Of a stretch of 64,000 nt of DNA, positions 19,025 through 28,417 are shown one piece after another. The DNA is from Yersinia aleksiciae (lineage in GTDB: Bacteria; Pseudomonadota; Gammaproteobacteria; Enterobacterales; Enterobacteriaceae). A program made the position numbers and the translations under genes. The notes below the pieces were generated by a model that was not told the DNA's origin, made no database searches, and saw nothing but the letters and a program-made list of their open reading frames with translations. The stretch's first letter is position 1. Every line of letters begins with the position of its first letter. The stretch covers positions 2,954,073 to 3,018,072 of the forward strand of contig NZ_CP011975.1 in NCBI RefSeq assembly GCF_001047675.1. The letters are read 5' to 3'.

Positions 19025-19143
19025 CACCTATCACGGGCAGGCAGGGGATATCACGACCTGTTGGGCCACAGAACACTGAAGATGTCATGCCGGAGGGCGT
19101 TTTCCGGACAGGCTTGATGAAAGCTATTTTTTAGCACCATCAG

Positions 19144-19155
19144 GAATAAATATTC
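19144..19155. promoter_or_regulatory. GAATA palindrome before the transketolase genes
   Basis: GAATAAATATTC has perfect 5-bp arms around AA and ends 51 bp before the start of the transketolase N subunit gene. It resembles the palindrome before the binding-protein gene, suggesting a second, co-regulated promoter within the cluster. Confidence 0.4.
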
Positions 19156-19206
19156 GGTAATGAGTAAAAATTCATTGGCGGATAAAAATTTAAGAGAGGT
19201 AATGTC

Positions 19207-20037
19207 ATGAATCCGTATTCACTGTCAGTCGATGAGCTGGTGAGAAAGGCGCGCGCTATCCGCCGCCGGATCGTCCTGCTTAATGCCAACAGCCCCGCAG
19301 GGGGGCATACCGGTGCTGATCTTTCGCAGGTAGAGATTCTGACCGCACTCTATTTTCGCCTCCTCAACTGCGCACCAGATCGCCTCACTGATCCTGAGCG
19401 CGATATCTACGTGCAATCCAAAGGCCACGCGGTGGGCGGTTATTACTGCTGTCTGGCGGAGGCGGGCTATTTCCCTGAAGCCTGGTTGGCGACCTATCAA
19501 CATGCGAACTCCCATCTACCGGGCCATCCGGTCAAACATAAAACACCAGGTATTGAGCTAAATACGGGGGCCCTGGGTCATGGACTGCCGGTGGCGGTGG
19601 GCATCGCGCTGGCAGCAAAACGCGCCAACAGCCAGCGGCGGGTTTTTGTCCTGACCGGTGATGGTGAACTGGCGGAAGGGAGCAACTGGGAGGCCGCGTT
19701 AGTGGCTGCTCACTACCAATTAGATAACCTGATAATTATTAACGACAAAAATAAACTCCAGCTGGCAGGGAGCACGAAATCCATCATGAACACCGATCCG
19801 CTGGCAGATAAGTGGCAGGCCTTTGGCCTACAAGTCACTGAATGCCGTGGCAATGATATGCAATCGGTGGTGGAAACCCTGGAAGGGCTACAACAAAACG
19901 GCAAACCCAATGTGGTGATTGCTAACACCGAAAAAGGGGCTGGTATCTCCTTTATTCAAGGGCGTGTGGAGTGGCACCACCGGGTGCCGAAAGGTGCTGA
20001 AATTGATCTGGCACTGGAGGAATTAAATGATGAGTAA
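19207..20037 (+). CDS. Transketolase-like protein, N-terminal (TPP pyrimidine/diphosphate) subunit
   Basis: This 276-residue protein is the N-terminal half of a split transketolase. It contains the diphosphate-Mg motif GDGELAEGSNWEAAL ending with NDKN (near residues 145-175), plus the active-site loops SPAGGHTGADLS and SKGHAVGGYY. In full-length enzymes the Pyr and C-terminal domains follow on the same chain; here they are encoded by the next gene. It transfers a two-carbon ketol unit with thiamine diphosphate. With the neighbouring isomerase and kinase, a dedicated role in breaking a ketose phosphate is likely. It resembles the two-subunit apulose-4-phosphate transketolases in overall design. 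Confidence 0.88.
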   Translation: MNPYSLSVDELVRKARAIRRRIVLLNANSPAGGHTGADLSQVEILTALYFRLLNCAPDRLTDPERDIYVQSKGHAVGGYYCCLAEAGYFPEAWLATYQHANSHLPGHPVKHKTPGIELNTGALGHGLPVAVGIALAAKRANSQRRVFVLTGDGELAEGSNWEAALVAAHYQLDNLIIINDKNKLQLAGSTKSIMNTDPLADKWQAFGLQVTECRGNDMQSVVETLEGLQQNGKPNVVIANTEKGAGISFIQGRVEWHHRVPKGAEIDLALEELNDE

Positions 20038-20974
20038 CGCAGAACATTTGGCTTCAGTGATGGTTGAGCAGTTTATTAACGCGGTGGATAACGGAGTGGA
20101 TCTGGTGCCGGTGGTGGCTGACTCCACCTCGACGGCCAAAATCGGGCCGTTTATGACTCGCTTCCCTGATCGGGTGGTGAACGTCGGTATTGCTGAACAG
20201 GCGATGGTCGGCACGGCGGTGGGTTTATCCATGGGCGGCAAAGTGGCGGTGACCTGTAATGCCGCGCCATTCCTGATTTCGCGCTCCAACGAACAGCTCA
20301 AAATCGATGTTTGCTACAACAACAGCAATGTCAAACTGTTTGGCCTCAATTCAGGTGCCAGCTATGGGCCGCTGGCCAGTACTCACCACTGTATCGACGA
20401 CATTTCCATTTTGCGCGGTTTTGGCAATATCGAAATCTATGCGCCCTCTGACCCACAAGAGTGCCGGCAGATAATCGATTATGCCCTAGCTCATCAGGGG
20501 CCGGTCTATATCCGCCTTGACGGGAAATCTTTGCCGCAGCTGCATGATGAACACTACCAGTTTGTCCCCGGCCAGATTGATGTTTTACAGCAAGGGCAGG
20601 ATATTGCTCTGGTAGCGATGGGTTCTACAGTGCATGAGGCGGTGAGCGCCGCAGCAGTACTGGCAGACAGCAACGTTTCTGCTGCGGTGGTCAATGTTTC
20701 CTCGATTCGTCCGTGTGATACTCAGCAACTGTTAGCTATCCTCAAAAACAGCCAGCGGGTGATTACCATCGAAGAACACAATATTAATGGCGGTGTGGGC
20801 AGTCTGGTGGCTGAAGTGCTGGCCGAAGCGGGCAGTGGCATTCCGCTGGTCAGACTCGGTATTCCCGATGGCGGCTATGCGATTGCTGCCGATAGAGCAG
20901 AGATGCGTGCCTATCATGGTTTTGATTCAGCAGGCATTGTGGCTCGTGCTCTGCGGTTTTGCCGAGGAGAGTAA
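20027..20974 (+). CDS. Transketolase-like protein, C-terminal (Pyr plus transketolase_C) subunit
   Basis: The 315-residue partner has the pyrimidine-binding domain (about 1-165) and the transketolase C domain (about 180-310). The catalytic Glu that activates thiamine lies in NVGIAEQAMVGTAVGLS. A phosphate- and sugar-binding loop follows in NSGASYGPLASTHHCIDDI. The gene overlaps the N subunit gene by 11 nt, with GGAGG 7 nt before the ATG at 20027; a second ATG follows immediately. The two products must act together. Sequence alone does not separate a xylulose-5-phosphate from an apulose-4-phosphate preference. Confidence 0.88.
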   Translation: MMSNAEHLASVMVEQFINAVDNGVDLVPVVADSTSTAKIGPFMTRFPDRVVNVGIAEQAMVGTAVGLSMGGKVAVTCNAAPFLISRSNEQLKIDVCYNNSNVKLFGLNSGASYGPLASTHHCIDDISILRGFGNIEIYAPSDPQECRQIIDYALAHQGPVYIRLDGKSLPQLHDEHYQFVPGQIDVLQQGQDIALVAMGSTVHEAVSAAAVLADSNVSAAVVNVSSIRPCDTQQLLAILKNSQRVITIEEHNINGGVGSLVAEVLAEAGSGIPLVRLGIPDGGYAIAADRAEMRAYHGFDSAGIVARALRFCRGE

Positions 20975-22464
20975 TGATGTCGATGCCGATTATTTTGGCT
21001 ATTGATGAAGGCACCACCAATGCTAAAGCTATCGCGGTGGATACGGCGGGGCAGATTGTGGCGAAGTCCTCGGTGCCATTACAGCTGGATCACCCGAGGC
21101 CCGGCTGGGCGGAGCAGGACCCGCTGGCCATCTGGCAGGCGGTCTCTCTGGCGATTGAAGGCTGCCTGAGTCAATTGGCTGGCGCACAGATTGCGGGTGT
21201 TGCTATCAGCAACCAGCGCGAATCGGTGCTGATTTGGGAGCGAGAAACTGGCAACCCACTGACGCCCGTGGTCAGTTGGCAGTGTCGACGTTCTGAGGCT
21301 TTCTGCCAAACCCTGAGCCAGTTGCCGGAAGCGGCCATGATTGCAGAACGCACCGGATTGCAGATTGATCCCCTGTTCCCCGCCGCCAAAGTCCACGGCC
21401 TGTTAGCGGACATTCCACGGGGCGTTGAACGGGCGGCTCACGGCGAGTTGTGTGTCGGCACCATTGATTGTTGGTTGACCTGGCAACTCACGGGTGGCCA
21501 AAGTTTCTCTACCGACTTCTCCAATGCGGCGCGCACTCAGCTGTTTAATATCCATTCGGGGCAGTGGGATCCTGATCTGTTGGCGCTATTTGGTATCCCT
21601 AGCCTCTGTCTACCGGCGGTCCTACCCTCGGCGGCTATCCACGGCCACACCGGCAATACCGGTATTATCGGCCTGCCGCAGGGCGTGCCAATTGTGGCGC
21701 AAATTGGTGATTCACATGCCGCGCTCTATGGGCAGGGCGGCGACCGTGCTGGTGAAATCAAAGCCACCTACGGCACCGGCTCCTCGCTAATGACCACCGT
21801 CAAACAGGCGGTGACACAAAGCAATGGCCTGAGCACCACTATCGCCTGGCATGACGGCGAGTTACGTTATGCCCTCGAAGGCAACATCACTCATACCGGC
21901 TCAGGTGTGGCGTGGGTTTCACGCATGTTAGGCATCACCGATTTCACTCGCCTGACCGAAATGGCGCAGAGCCAAACGGGTAACCAAGGAGTCTATTTCG
22001 TCCCCGCATTATCCGGCTTAGGCGCACCTTATTGGGACAGTCAGGCGCGGGGGCTGTTTTGCGGTCTGACCGATGCGACGACACCGGCAGTACTGGCGCG
22101 CGCAGGACTGGAGTCGATCGCTTACCAAATTGCAGATGTCTTTTTTGCCATGGAACGGGCGGGGAGTCATCGCCTTGAACGACTGCGGGTGGATGGTGGC
22201 GCGACCAGCAACCACTGGCTGATGCAATTTCAGGCCGACTTGTTGCAGCGCACCTTGATACGCAATCACACCGCAGAAGTGTCGGCGTTGGGGGCGGCTT
22301 ATTTGGGCGGGAAAACCCTTGGCTGGTGGCGGGATAGCCAGCAACTCGCGGCGCTGCCCCGTGAAATGGAATATATCGAACCGCGCGCTCAAAGTGCGGA
22401 GATGCAAGATAACTATCGCCTCTGGCAAACGGCCATCGCGCGTGCGCGTTTTCAGCCGAAATAA
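20974..22464 (+). CDS. FGGY-family carbohydrate kinase
   Basis: A 496-residue kinase of the glycerol kinase/xylulokinase superfamily. Visible motifs are the first phosphate loop AIDEGTTNAKAIAVD, the substrate-region motif AISNQRESVLIWE, GTIDCWLTWQLTGG, and the adenosine-binding RVDGGATSNHWLMQFQADLL. The overall pattern is glycerol kinase-like, but the neighbours point to a ketopentose. It would phosphorylate the ketose made by the downstream isomerase to feed the transketolase. Its start (TAATG) overlaps the previous stop, with alternative ATGs at 20977 and 20983. It lies 20 nt before the isomerase gene. Confidence 0.88.
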   Translation: MMSMPIILAIDEGTTNAKAIAVDTAGQIVAKSSVPLQLDHPRPGWAEQDPLAIWQAVSLAIEGCLSQLAGAQIAGVAISNQRESVLIWERETGNPLTPVVSWQCRRSEAFCQTLSQLPEAAMIAERTGLQIDPLFPAAKVHGLLADIPRGVERAAHGELCVGTIDCWLTWQLTGGQSFSTDFSNAARTQLFNIHSGQWDPDLLALFGIPSLCLPAVLPSAAIHGHTGNTGIIGLPQGVPIVAQIGDSHAALYGQGGDRAGEIKATYGTGSSLMTTVKQAVTQSNGLSTTIAWHDGELRYALEGNITHTGSGVAWVSRMLGITDFTRLTEMAQSQTGNQGVYFVPALSGLGAPYWDSQARGLFCGLTDATTPAVLARAGLESIAYQIADVFFAMERAGSHRLERLRVDGGATSNHWLMQFQADLLQRTLIRNHTAEVSALGAAYLGGKTLGWWRDSQQLAALPREMEYIEPRAQSAEMQDNYRLWQTAIARARFQPK

Positions 22465-22484
22465 CCCACACTAGGAGTAAGCAT

Positions 22485-23906
22485 ATGTCAGCAATACCTC
22501 GTAAGTTAACTTTCGCGGTGATTATCGGCAACCGGGGTTTCTTCCCAAGCTATCTGGTCGCCGATGCGCGCCGTGATGCGCAGGCGCTGTTCGATAGACT
22601 GGGCATCAACATCATTATGCTCAATGAAGAGCAAACGCCCCTGGGTGGGGTAGAGAACTGGCGTGATGCCAAAGTGTGCGCAGAGTTATTCCGTAAACAC
22701 AGCGAAGAGATCCACGGTGTGGTGGTTATTCTGCCTAACTTTGGCGATGAAAAAAGTGTCTCCGATGCGATCCGCCTGTCGGGCCTAAAAGTACCGGTAC
22801 TGGTGCAGGCCGAAGAAGATGCGCTGGACAAAATGGGGCTGGCGACCCGCCGTGACAGCTTCTGCGGTAAAATCTCGCTATGTAATAACCTGCGTCAATA
22901 TGGCATTCCGTTCACTTTGACTAAGCAGCACGTTTGCAGCCTGAACAGCGAAATATTCAGCCATGACGTAGAGCAATTTGTGCAATTGTGTCGCGTGGTT
23001 CACGCCATGAAACGGGTGCGTGTGGGGGCCATCGGCGCTCGCCCGACTAACTTTAATACTGTGCGCTACAGTGAGAAATTATTAGAGAATTTGGGGATTA
23101 CAGTTGAAACCCTCGATTTATCTGAAGTGTTCTTCCGTGTCGCTAATCTCAGTGATAACGATATCCGTGTGGGTGAGAAACTGGCGTTATTAAAAGCCAA
23201 TGGCGACACCAGCGCGATCCCGCAGGATAAGCTGCACAAAATGGCGAAGCTGTTTGTGGTTATCAGTGAATGGATCATCGCCAATGATATTGATACCACT
23301 GCCATGCAGTGCTGGACCTCGCTACAACAGAATCTGGGGATCAACGTCTGCTCCATCATGAGCGTGATGTCGGGGCAACTGATGCCAAGTGCCTGTGAAG
23401 TGGATGTGATGGGGGCGCTATCGATGTATGCGTTAGCCAGTTGTTCGTTGGCACCGGCGTCGATTGCTGACTGGAATAACAACTTTGGTGCTGAACGCGA
23501 TAAATGCGTGCTGTTCCATTGCGGTAACTTTGCCAGTGAAAGTCTGGAAAGCTCAACCATGGGTACCGCTGATATTATCGGGACAACCGTTGGCTGTGAG
23601 AATACCTGTGGTGCTGTTCATGGCCGCATGAAGTCTGGGCCATTAACCTATTTCCGCCTCTCTTCCGATGATTTTACCGGGCAAGTGCGGGCATATGTGG
23701 GAGAAGGTCGCTCCGTCAGTGATGAGTTGGATACCGTAGGCTGCCGCGCAGTGGTAGAAGTTCCGCAACTGGAAAGCTTACTCACGCATATCTGTAACAA
23801 CGGCTTCGAGCACCATGTGGCAATGAACCATTCAGCTACAGCTCAAGTTCTGCAAGAAGCATTCAGTAAATATCTGGGGGTGGATTGCTACTGGCATGGG
23901 AAGTAG
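22485..23906 (+). CDS. L-fucose/L-arabinose isomerase-like sugar isomerase
   Basis: A 473-residue member of the fucose/arabinose isomerase fold (COG2407 type), shorter than true FucI (about 590 aa) and clearly different from the FucI at 3250-5034. Family features are the N-terminal VIIGNRGFFPSYLVADARRD, the central VRVGAIGARPTNFNTVRYSE and a C-terminal metal-site region around LFHCGNFA and HHVAMNHSA. It should interconvert an aldose and a ketose with a divalent metal. AGGAG lies 8 nt before the ATG. It is the last gene of the operon, and a strong hairpin follows. The sugar is unknown. Confidence 0.85.
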   Translation: MSAIPRKLTFAVIIGNRGFFPSYLVADARRDAQALFDRLGINIIMLNEEQTPLGGVENWRDAKVCAELFRKHSEEIHGVVVILPNFGDEKSVSDAIRLSGLKVPVLVQAEEDALDKMGLATRRDSFCGKISLCNNLRQYGIPFTLTKQHVCSLNSEIFSHDVEQFVQLCRVVHAMKRVRVGAIGARPTNFNTVRYSEKLLENLGITVETLDLSEVFFRVANLSDNDIRVGEKLALLKANGDTSAIPQDKLHKMAKLFVVISEWIIANDIDTTAMQCWTSLQQNLGINVCSIMSVMSGQLMPSACEVDVMGALSMYALASCSLAPASIADWNNNFGAERDKCVLFHCGNFASESLESSTMGTADIIGTTVGCENTCGAVHGRMKSGPLTYFRLSSDDFTGQVRAYVGEGRSVSDELDTVGCRAVVEVPQLESLLTHICNNGFEHHVAMNHSATAQVLQEAFSKYLGVDCYWHGK

Positions 23907-23945
23907 ACGGACTCCAAAACGCGATCATTCGGAGTTTGAATCATT

Positions 23946-23965
23946 CCGCACCCGAAAGGGTGCGG
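23946..23965. terminator. Hairpin between the convergent isomerase and SorC genes
   Basis: CCGCACCC-GAAA-GGGTGCGG is a perfect 8-bp stem with a GNRA tetraloop. It lies 40 nt after the isomerase stop and 13 nt before the end of the sorC-type gene. No long T tract is seen on either side, so it may work bidirectionally but imperfectly. Confidence 0.6.
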
Positions 23966-23977
23966 CTATTAATAGGG

Positions 23978-24922
23978 CTACAGTAATGTCTCGGCAGTTA
24001 AACGATCGGTAATCAAGACATCAATATAGTTACCGGTCAGTGCGCCACGAATAGCGGCACTCTTTCCGACCCCACCCGCCAGTGCCACGACTCGTGGACA
24101 AGCACGTAATTGTGGCAGTGACATGCCAATCACCGGATCTTCTTCGTCGCTGAGGACGGCGTTACCTGCGGCATCAAAATAGTGCAAACACAGATCGCCT
24201 ACGGCACCACGTTCCGCCAGCAATTTCAGCATCTCTTCATGGTAATAGTTGCCGGAGTTTTTCAATAATTGTGACGGTTCCAGATCGCCAACGCCCACTA
24301 ATGCCAAATCAACTTCAGCAAATTTATTCACCACGTCGGCGACTTCGCCGCTGGATATCAAACGGGCGCGATCTTCAGTGGAGCGTTCAATGCTCTGTGC
24401 TGGCAATAAGTAGGCCGGACAATTCAAAATATTGGCCAAAGCTTGCGTTAACAATGTGGCCTGCACATTACCGTTAGGGCCGACGCCCCCCAACAGCTGA
24501 ATAACCCCACTGGTTTTGATATTCAGCGGATGGAGATTATCAACCATCGCGCGGATAGTCGTGCTCCATGAGGAGATACCGACCATATCGTTTGGGCGAA
24601 TACTGGTTTGCATATAATGGGCCGCCGCAGAGCCGATAGCCTGCTTTAACTGGGCTGGGCTGGCGTCATCAGCAACGTCAACCACTATGGCCTGGTCAAT
24701 GCCATAGTGTTTTTGAATCTGCGATTCGATGCCAATAAACATATTGGCGGGTTGGATGACGCTGATCTTAACCACGCCCTCCTTGACGCAACGGGTTATC
24801 GCACGGGACACGAAAGACTGAGACAAATGCAGGCTGTCAGCAATCTCAGATTGCTTCATGCCCTCGGTGTAATACAGCGTGGCTATTTTCACCAACAACC
24901 GTTGCTCATCTTGTCTTGACAT
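23978..24922 (-). CDS. SorC-family sugar-binding transcriptional regulator
   Basis: A 314-residue regulator. Residues about 8-55 form a sigma-like helix-turn-helix (YTEGMKQSEIADSLHLSQSFVSRAI). The rest is a SorC/DeoR-type sugar-phosphate-binding domain, with VVDVADDASPAQLKQAIGSAAAHY, MVGISSWSTTIRAMVDNL and VVALAGGVGKSAAIRGAL. These regulators are usually tetrameric and respond to a phosphorylated sugar. It converges on the ABC-transketolase-kinase-isomerase operon and is the natural candidate to control it. A TTTATTC-N6-GAATAAA inverted repeat lies 34 nt upstream of its start and resembles the operon's palindromes. Confidence 0.9.
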   Translation of the reverse strand: MSRQDEQRLLVKIATLYYTEGMKQSEIADSLHLSQSFVSRAITRCVKEGVVKISVIQPANMFIGIESQIQKHYGIDQAIVVDVADDASPAQLKQAIGSAAAHYMQTSIRPNDMVGISSWSTTIRAMVDNLHPLNIKTSGVIQLLGGVGPNGNVQATLLTQALANILNCPAYLLPAQSIERSTEDRARLISSGEVADVVNKFAEVDLALVGVGDLEPSQLLKNSGNYYHEEMLKLLAERGAVGDLCLHYFDAAGNAVLSDEEDPVIGMSLPQLRACPRVVALAGGVGKSAAIRGALTGNYIDVLITDRLTAETLL

Positions 24923-24955
24923 GGTTCCATCCCGCTAAATACCTGAGCTGGTATT

Positions 24956-24975
24956 TTTATTCAAAGCCGAATAAA
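24956..24975. promoter_or_regulatory. Inverted repeat upstream of the SorC-family gene
   Basis: TTTATTC-AAAGCC-GAATAAA has perfect 7-bp arms (24956-24962 and 24969-24975). The half site GAATAAA also appears in the palindrome at 19144, which suggests autoregulation by the SorC-type protein. A hairpin role in RNA is the alternative. Confidence 0.4.
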
Positions 24976-25014
24976 TAACAAGCAGTACCGAATTCTCACG
25001 TTTTTGTATTTATA

Positions 25015-25045
25015 GCCCTAAGGGCAAATATATAGCCCTTAGGGC
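25015..25045. repeat. Perfect 11-bp inverted repeat between the MFS and SorC genes
   Basis: GCCCTAAGGGC (25015-25025) and GCCCTTAGGGC (25035-25045) are reverse complements separated by 9 nt. Each is itself nearly palindromic, so single or double hairpins are possible. It lies 45 nt past the MFS gene stop and could be its terminator, although the following run is TATAAATA rather than T-rich. Confidence 0.6.
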
Positions 25046-25089
25046 CAAAACCGACGAATACCGGATAACGGCGAAGGCCACTACACGTA

Positions 25090-26409
25090 TTACGGCTCGG
25101 GTTCCTGCTCTTTATGCGCATCGACGACTTCGGCTTGATCGGGCGGCGGCATGATGTCGTGGATCATCTGTTCATCAAAACTGGGATTTAACGCTGGAGA
25201 TAGTGGTGAACTCACCAAGCTATCGGGTATCGCCATATGTGGCAACGGTGCATCGTTAACAAATTCGTCTTGATCCTGCTTAACGGTTCTGCTGAGTGCT
25301 ATCAATCCCAGACCACAGAGCGAGAAGAATGCATACAGAATATTGCCACCCAGTGGCGCAATCAGCGCACCCACGGCAAGTGGCCCGATACTGGCACCGA
25401 CACCGAATGACATCAGTAAACAGGCGGCCAGTGACACTCGTCGCTCGGGAGCAATCAGGTCATTCGCCAACGCTACCACCAGTGGATAAAGGGTGAACTG
25501 CAACATACTGACGATAAAGCCCAAACCCAGTAAGAAATGGAATGAAATATGGGGCACCAGCGCCAATGGCAGGGCTGTTAATGCCAGTAATAACGCGTTA
25601 ATTCTGATCAATAGCGTACGGTTATAGCGATCTGACAGCCAACTGAGTGGCAGTTGAGCCACCAAACCAGCAAAAATAGAGAGCGCCATAAACAGCCCAG
25701 TCTCTTGGGTAGATAGCGATTGCAAGCTGGCATAGACGGGGGCCAGCCCATAAAACGAACCGACAATCATGCCAATGACCAAGGTTGATGCCAGTATCTT
25801 GGGGATCGAGCGGATAAAGAATTTGAGCTCCATCGGGGCCGGAGACATCTGCTGGGCGTTACTGCGTGTGGTGAGTGCCACAGGGACCAGACAGAGGGCA
25901 AAAAATAGCGCAATAATCATTAGTGTGCTCAAACCTAGCTCAGGTTGGAGCATAAGTACCACTTGGCCTAACGCCATACCGGCATAGGTCGCGGCCATAT
26001 AAAAACCAAACACCGTGCCGCGCTGATTAGACTCCGCCTGATCATTCAGCCAGCTTTCCAGCACCATAAACTGACACATCATGCAGAGACCAATAATCAA
26101 GCGCAGAACCACCCATGCGGGGATATATTCAGTCAGTCCATGACTCAACACCGCGGCGGTGATAATACCGGCACAAGCCACATAAGCGCGAATATGGCCT
26201 ACTCGGGCAATCAGGAAGTGACCGACCTTGCCGCCGATTACCAAACCAATATAGTTGGCAGCAATGATTGCCCCGATTAATGCCCCTGAGACATGGATAG
26301 CTGTCAAACGCAGCGAGATATAGGTGGTCAGTAAGCCAGAACCAAGCAGCATCAAAACGGTTGCGCTATAAAGCGGGAAGAAGGCGTTAAGAATTTTTTT
26401 CACTGTCAC
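25090..26409 (-). CDS. YcaD-like major facilitator transporter
   Basis: A 439-residue 12-helix MFS protein of the YcaD type (SYVR...-style helices, LTTYISLRLTAIHVSG near helix 1, FGFYMAATYAGMALGQV mid-protein, PLSWLSDRYNRTLLIRINA at the half boundary). Substrates of this group are not established. The last roughly 60 residues form a hydrophilic acidic tail rich in Pro, Asp and Glu (ending HKEQEPEP), longer than in typical YcaD. It is divergent from pncC, sharing a 227-bp upstream region. It is not part of the sugar operon. Confidence 0.85.
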   Translation of the reverse strand: MTVKKILNAFFPLYSATVLMLLGSGLLTTYISLRLTAIHVSGALIGAIIAANYIGLVIGGKVGHFLIARVGHIRAYVACAGIITAAVLSHGLTEYIPAWVVLRLIIGLCMMCQFMVLESWLNDQAESNQRGTVFGFYMAATYAGMALGQVVLMLQPELGLSTLMIIALFFALCLVPVALTTRSNAQQMSPAPMELKFFIRSIPKILASTLVIGMIVGSFYGLAPVYASLQSLSTQETGLFMALSIFAGLVAQLPLSWLSDRYNRTLLIRINALLLALTALPLALVPHISFHFLLGLGFIVSMLQFTLYPLVVALANDLIAPERRVSLAACLLMSFGVGASIGPLAVGALIAPLGGNILYAFFSLCGLGLIALSRTVKQDQDEFVNDAPLPHMAIPDSLVSSPLSPALNPSFDEQMIHDIMPPPDQAEVVDAHKEQEPEP

Positions 26410-26636
26410 GTCCTTTGTTCATCATCCCGGAAAAATGACCGGCACCACAGATGTCGCCAACTGGATCTCTTTGTTTCGATACTAACAGCTGAGTCCCTGA
26501 GGTAAAGCTTTGTACGGGAAAGTGCTTTTTTTCATTTCACCCTGCGAAGTGTTTCGCATAACTGACAGCTGTTGTCGATCCGAGCCAAAGAAGTGCTACT
26601 ATCGGCGGCGAAGATTTAATGACGGTGGGGGCAACA

Positions 26637-27125
26637 ATGAGCGAGAAACAACTACGTCAGCTCAGTATTGCGGTCGGTAATAAATTGAAAGCCCGTGGTG
26701 CCTGGGTTACCTGCGCTGAATCTTGCACTGGTGGCTGGGTTGCCAAAGCACTAACAGATATTGCAGGCAGTTCTGCGTACTTTGACCGTGGTTTCGTGAC
26801 TTACAGCAATGCGGCAAAACATGATTTACTGGGCGTCGACGAAACCACATTGGCAAATTATGGTGCGGTCAGTGAAGCCGTGGTGCGAGAGATGGCGCTT
26901 GGGGCGCTGAGAGCGGCTAACGCCGACCATGCGGTCGCTATCAGCGGTATTGCTGGGCCTGATGGTGGTAGCGCGGATAAACCGGTTGGAACTGTGTGGT
27001 TCGCTTTTGCGACGCGCGAAGGGCGAGTCGTAGCACACAAACAGCTTTTCTCTGGCGATCGTGACACCGTGAGGCTGCAAGCGGCTGTTTTCGCACTACA
27101 AACACTATTCGATGATTTTCTGTAA
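26637..27125 (+). CDS. pncC: Nicotinamide-nucleotide amidase PncC (CinA C-terminal family)
   Basis: PncC (162 aa) deamidates nicotinamide mononucleotide to nicotinate mononucleotide in NAD recycling. The CinA-C domain spans the protein, with the catalytic segment TCAESCTGGWVAKALTD (active Ser), FVTYSNAAKHDLLGV and AISGIAGPDGG with KPVGTVWFAF. I chose the ATG at 26637 because it matches the E. coli length and has a GGGG-type SD; an upstream in-frame ATG at 26619 would add six residues. It is next to recA, as in E. coli. Confidence 0.94.
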   Translation: MSEKQLRQLSIAVGNKLKARGAWVTCAESCTGGWVAKALTDIAGSSAYFDRGFVTYSNAAKHDLLGVDETTLANYGAVSEAVVREMALGALRAANADHAVAISGIAGPDGGSADKPVGTVWFAFATREGRVVAHKQLFSGDRDTVRLQAAVFALQTLFDDFL

Positions 27126-27133
27126 AAATAGGC

Positions 27134-27161
27134 TTGATACTGTATGATTGTACAGTATAAT
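27134..27161 (+). promoter_or_regulatory. recA promoter with LexA (SOS) box
   Basis: A -35 TTGATA (27134-27139), 16-bp spacer and -10 TATAAT (27156-27161) form a strong sigma-70 promoter. Overlapping it, TACTGTATGATTGTACAGTA (27138-27157) matches the LexA consensus with complete CTGT and ACAG arms. Repression by LexA and induction by DNA damage are expected. Confidence 0.92.
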
Positions 27162-27239
27162 TAGCGTTAATTTCCTGTACAAAACAACATTCAGTGGTGA
27201 TGGCAGGGGCAACCCCGGCATACCAGAGAGGGAGTAAAA

Positions 27240-28304
27240 ATGGCTATTGATGAGAATAAACAAAAGGCGTTAGCAGCAGCACTGGGCCAAATTGAAAAAC
27301 AATTCGGCAAAGGCTCTATCATGCGTCTTGGCGAAGACCGCTCAATGGATGTTGAAACCATCTCTACCGGTTCACTTTCTCTTGATATCGCATTGGGGGC
27401 TGGTGGCCTGCCAATGGGGCGTATTGTAGAGATTTATGGCCCTGAATCATCAGGTAAAACAACACTGACATTACAGGTTATTGCTGCCGCACAGCGTGAA
27501 GGCAAGACCTGCGCATTTATCGATGCGGAGCATGCGCTTGACCCAATTTATGCCAAGAAATTAGGCGTAGATATTGATAACTTGCTGTGTTCTCAGCCAG
27601 ATACGGGCGAGCAAGCACTGGAAATCTGTGATGCATTAACCCGCTCCGGTGCTGTTGACGTCATCATCGTTGACTCCGTGGCCGCATTGACACCAAAAGC
27701 TGAAATTGAAGGTGAAATTGGTGACTCTCACATGGGCCTTGCGGCGCGTATGATGAGCCAGGCCATGCGTAAACTGGCTGGCAACCTGAAAAACGCCAAT
27801 ACCTTACTGATCTTCATTAACCAGATCCGTATGAAAATCGGCGTGATGTTCGGTAATCCTGAAACCACCACGGGTGGTAATGCGCTTAAATTTTATGCGT
27901 CTGTACGTTTGGATATTCGCCGTATCGGTGCAGTAAAAGATGGTGATGTGGTTGTTGGTAGCGAGACTCGCGTTAAAGTCGTGAAGAACAAAATTGCCGC
28001 ACCATTTAAGCAAGCTGAATTCCAGATTCTGTACGGCGAAGGCATCAACATTAACGGCGAACTGGTTGATTTGGGTGTTAAACACAAACTGATCGAGAAA
28101 GCTGGCGCATGGTATAGCTATAACGGTGACAAGATTGGTCAGGGTAAAGCGAATGCCAGCAACTACTTAAAAGAAAACCCAGCCATTGCTGCTGAGTTGG
28201 ATAAAAAACTGCGTGAAATGCTGCTTAACGGCGGCAATGGCGAGCAAGCTGTAGCAACTGCAACTGTTGCTGACGAAACTGATGAAACCAGCGAAGAGTT
28301 TTAA
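27240..28304 (+). CDS. recA: Recombinase RecA
   Basis: RecA (354 aa) forms filaments on single-stranded DNA, catalyses strand exchange and triggers LexA self-cleavage. Walker [10 protein letters not shown] lies near residue 66, and Walker [20 protein letters not shown] near 140. Loop L1/L2 regions ([38 protein letters not shown]) are intact. The acidic C-terminal tail ([10 protein letters not shown]) is typical of the enterobacterial protein. The SD is GAGGGAG. A terminator and then an ERIC array separate it from recX. Confidence 0.99.
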   Translation: MAIDENKQKALAAALGQIEKQFGKGSIMRLGEDRSMDVETISTGSLSLDIALGAGGLPMGRIVEIYGPESSGKTTLTLQVIAAAQREGKTCAFIDAEHALDPIYAKKLGVDIDNLLCSQPDTGEQALEICDALTRSGAVDVIIVDSVAALTPKAEIEGEIGDSHMGLAARMMSQAMRKLAGNLKNANTLLIFINQIRMKIGVMFGNPETTTGGNALKFYASVRLDIRRIGAVKDGDVVVGSETRVKVVKNKIAAPFKQAEFQILYGEGININGELVDLGVKHKLIEKAGAWYSYNGDKIGQGKANASNYLKENPAIAAELDKKLREMLLNGGNGEQAVATATVADETDETSEEF

Positions 28305-28351
28305 TCCGTAGGTTTAGCAGTTAACAGTGTCAGCACGTTAATCAGTTAGTC

Positions 28352-28378
28352 AATGGCCCCGAGAGTGGGCCATTTTAA
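28352..28378 (+). terminator. recA terminator
   Basis: AATGGCCC (28352-28359) pairs with GGGCCATT (28367-28374) around a 7-nt loop, followed by TTTTAAT. In E. coli a leaky terminator at this place lets some transcripts continue into recX; the same could hold here. Confidence 0.8.
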
Positions 28379-28417
28379 TAAACAGTGGTACGTATACAGC
28401 CCTCTCATTTATACCCA

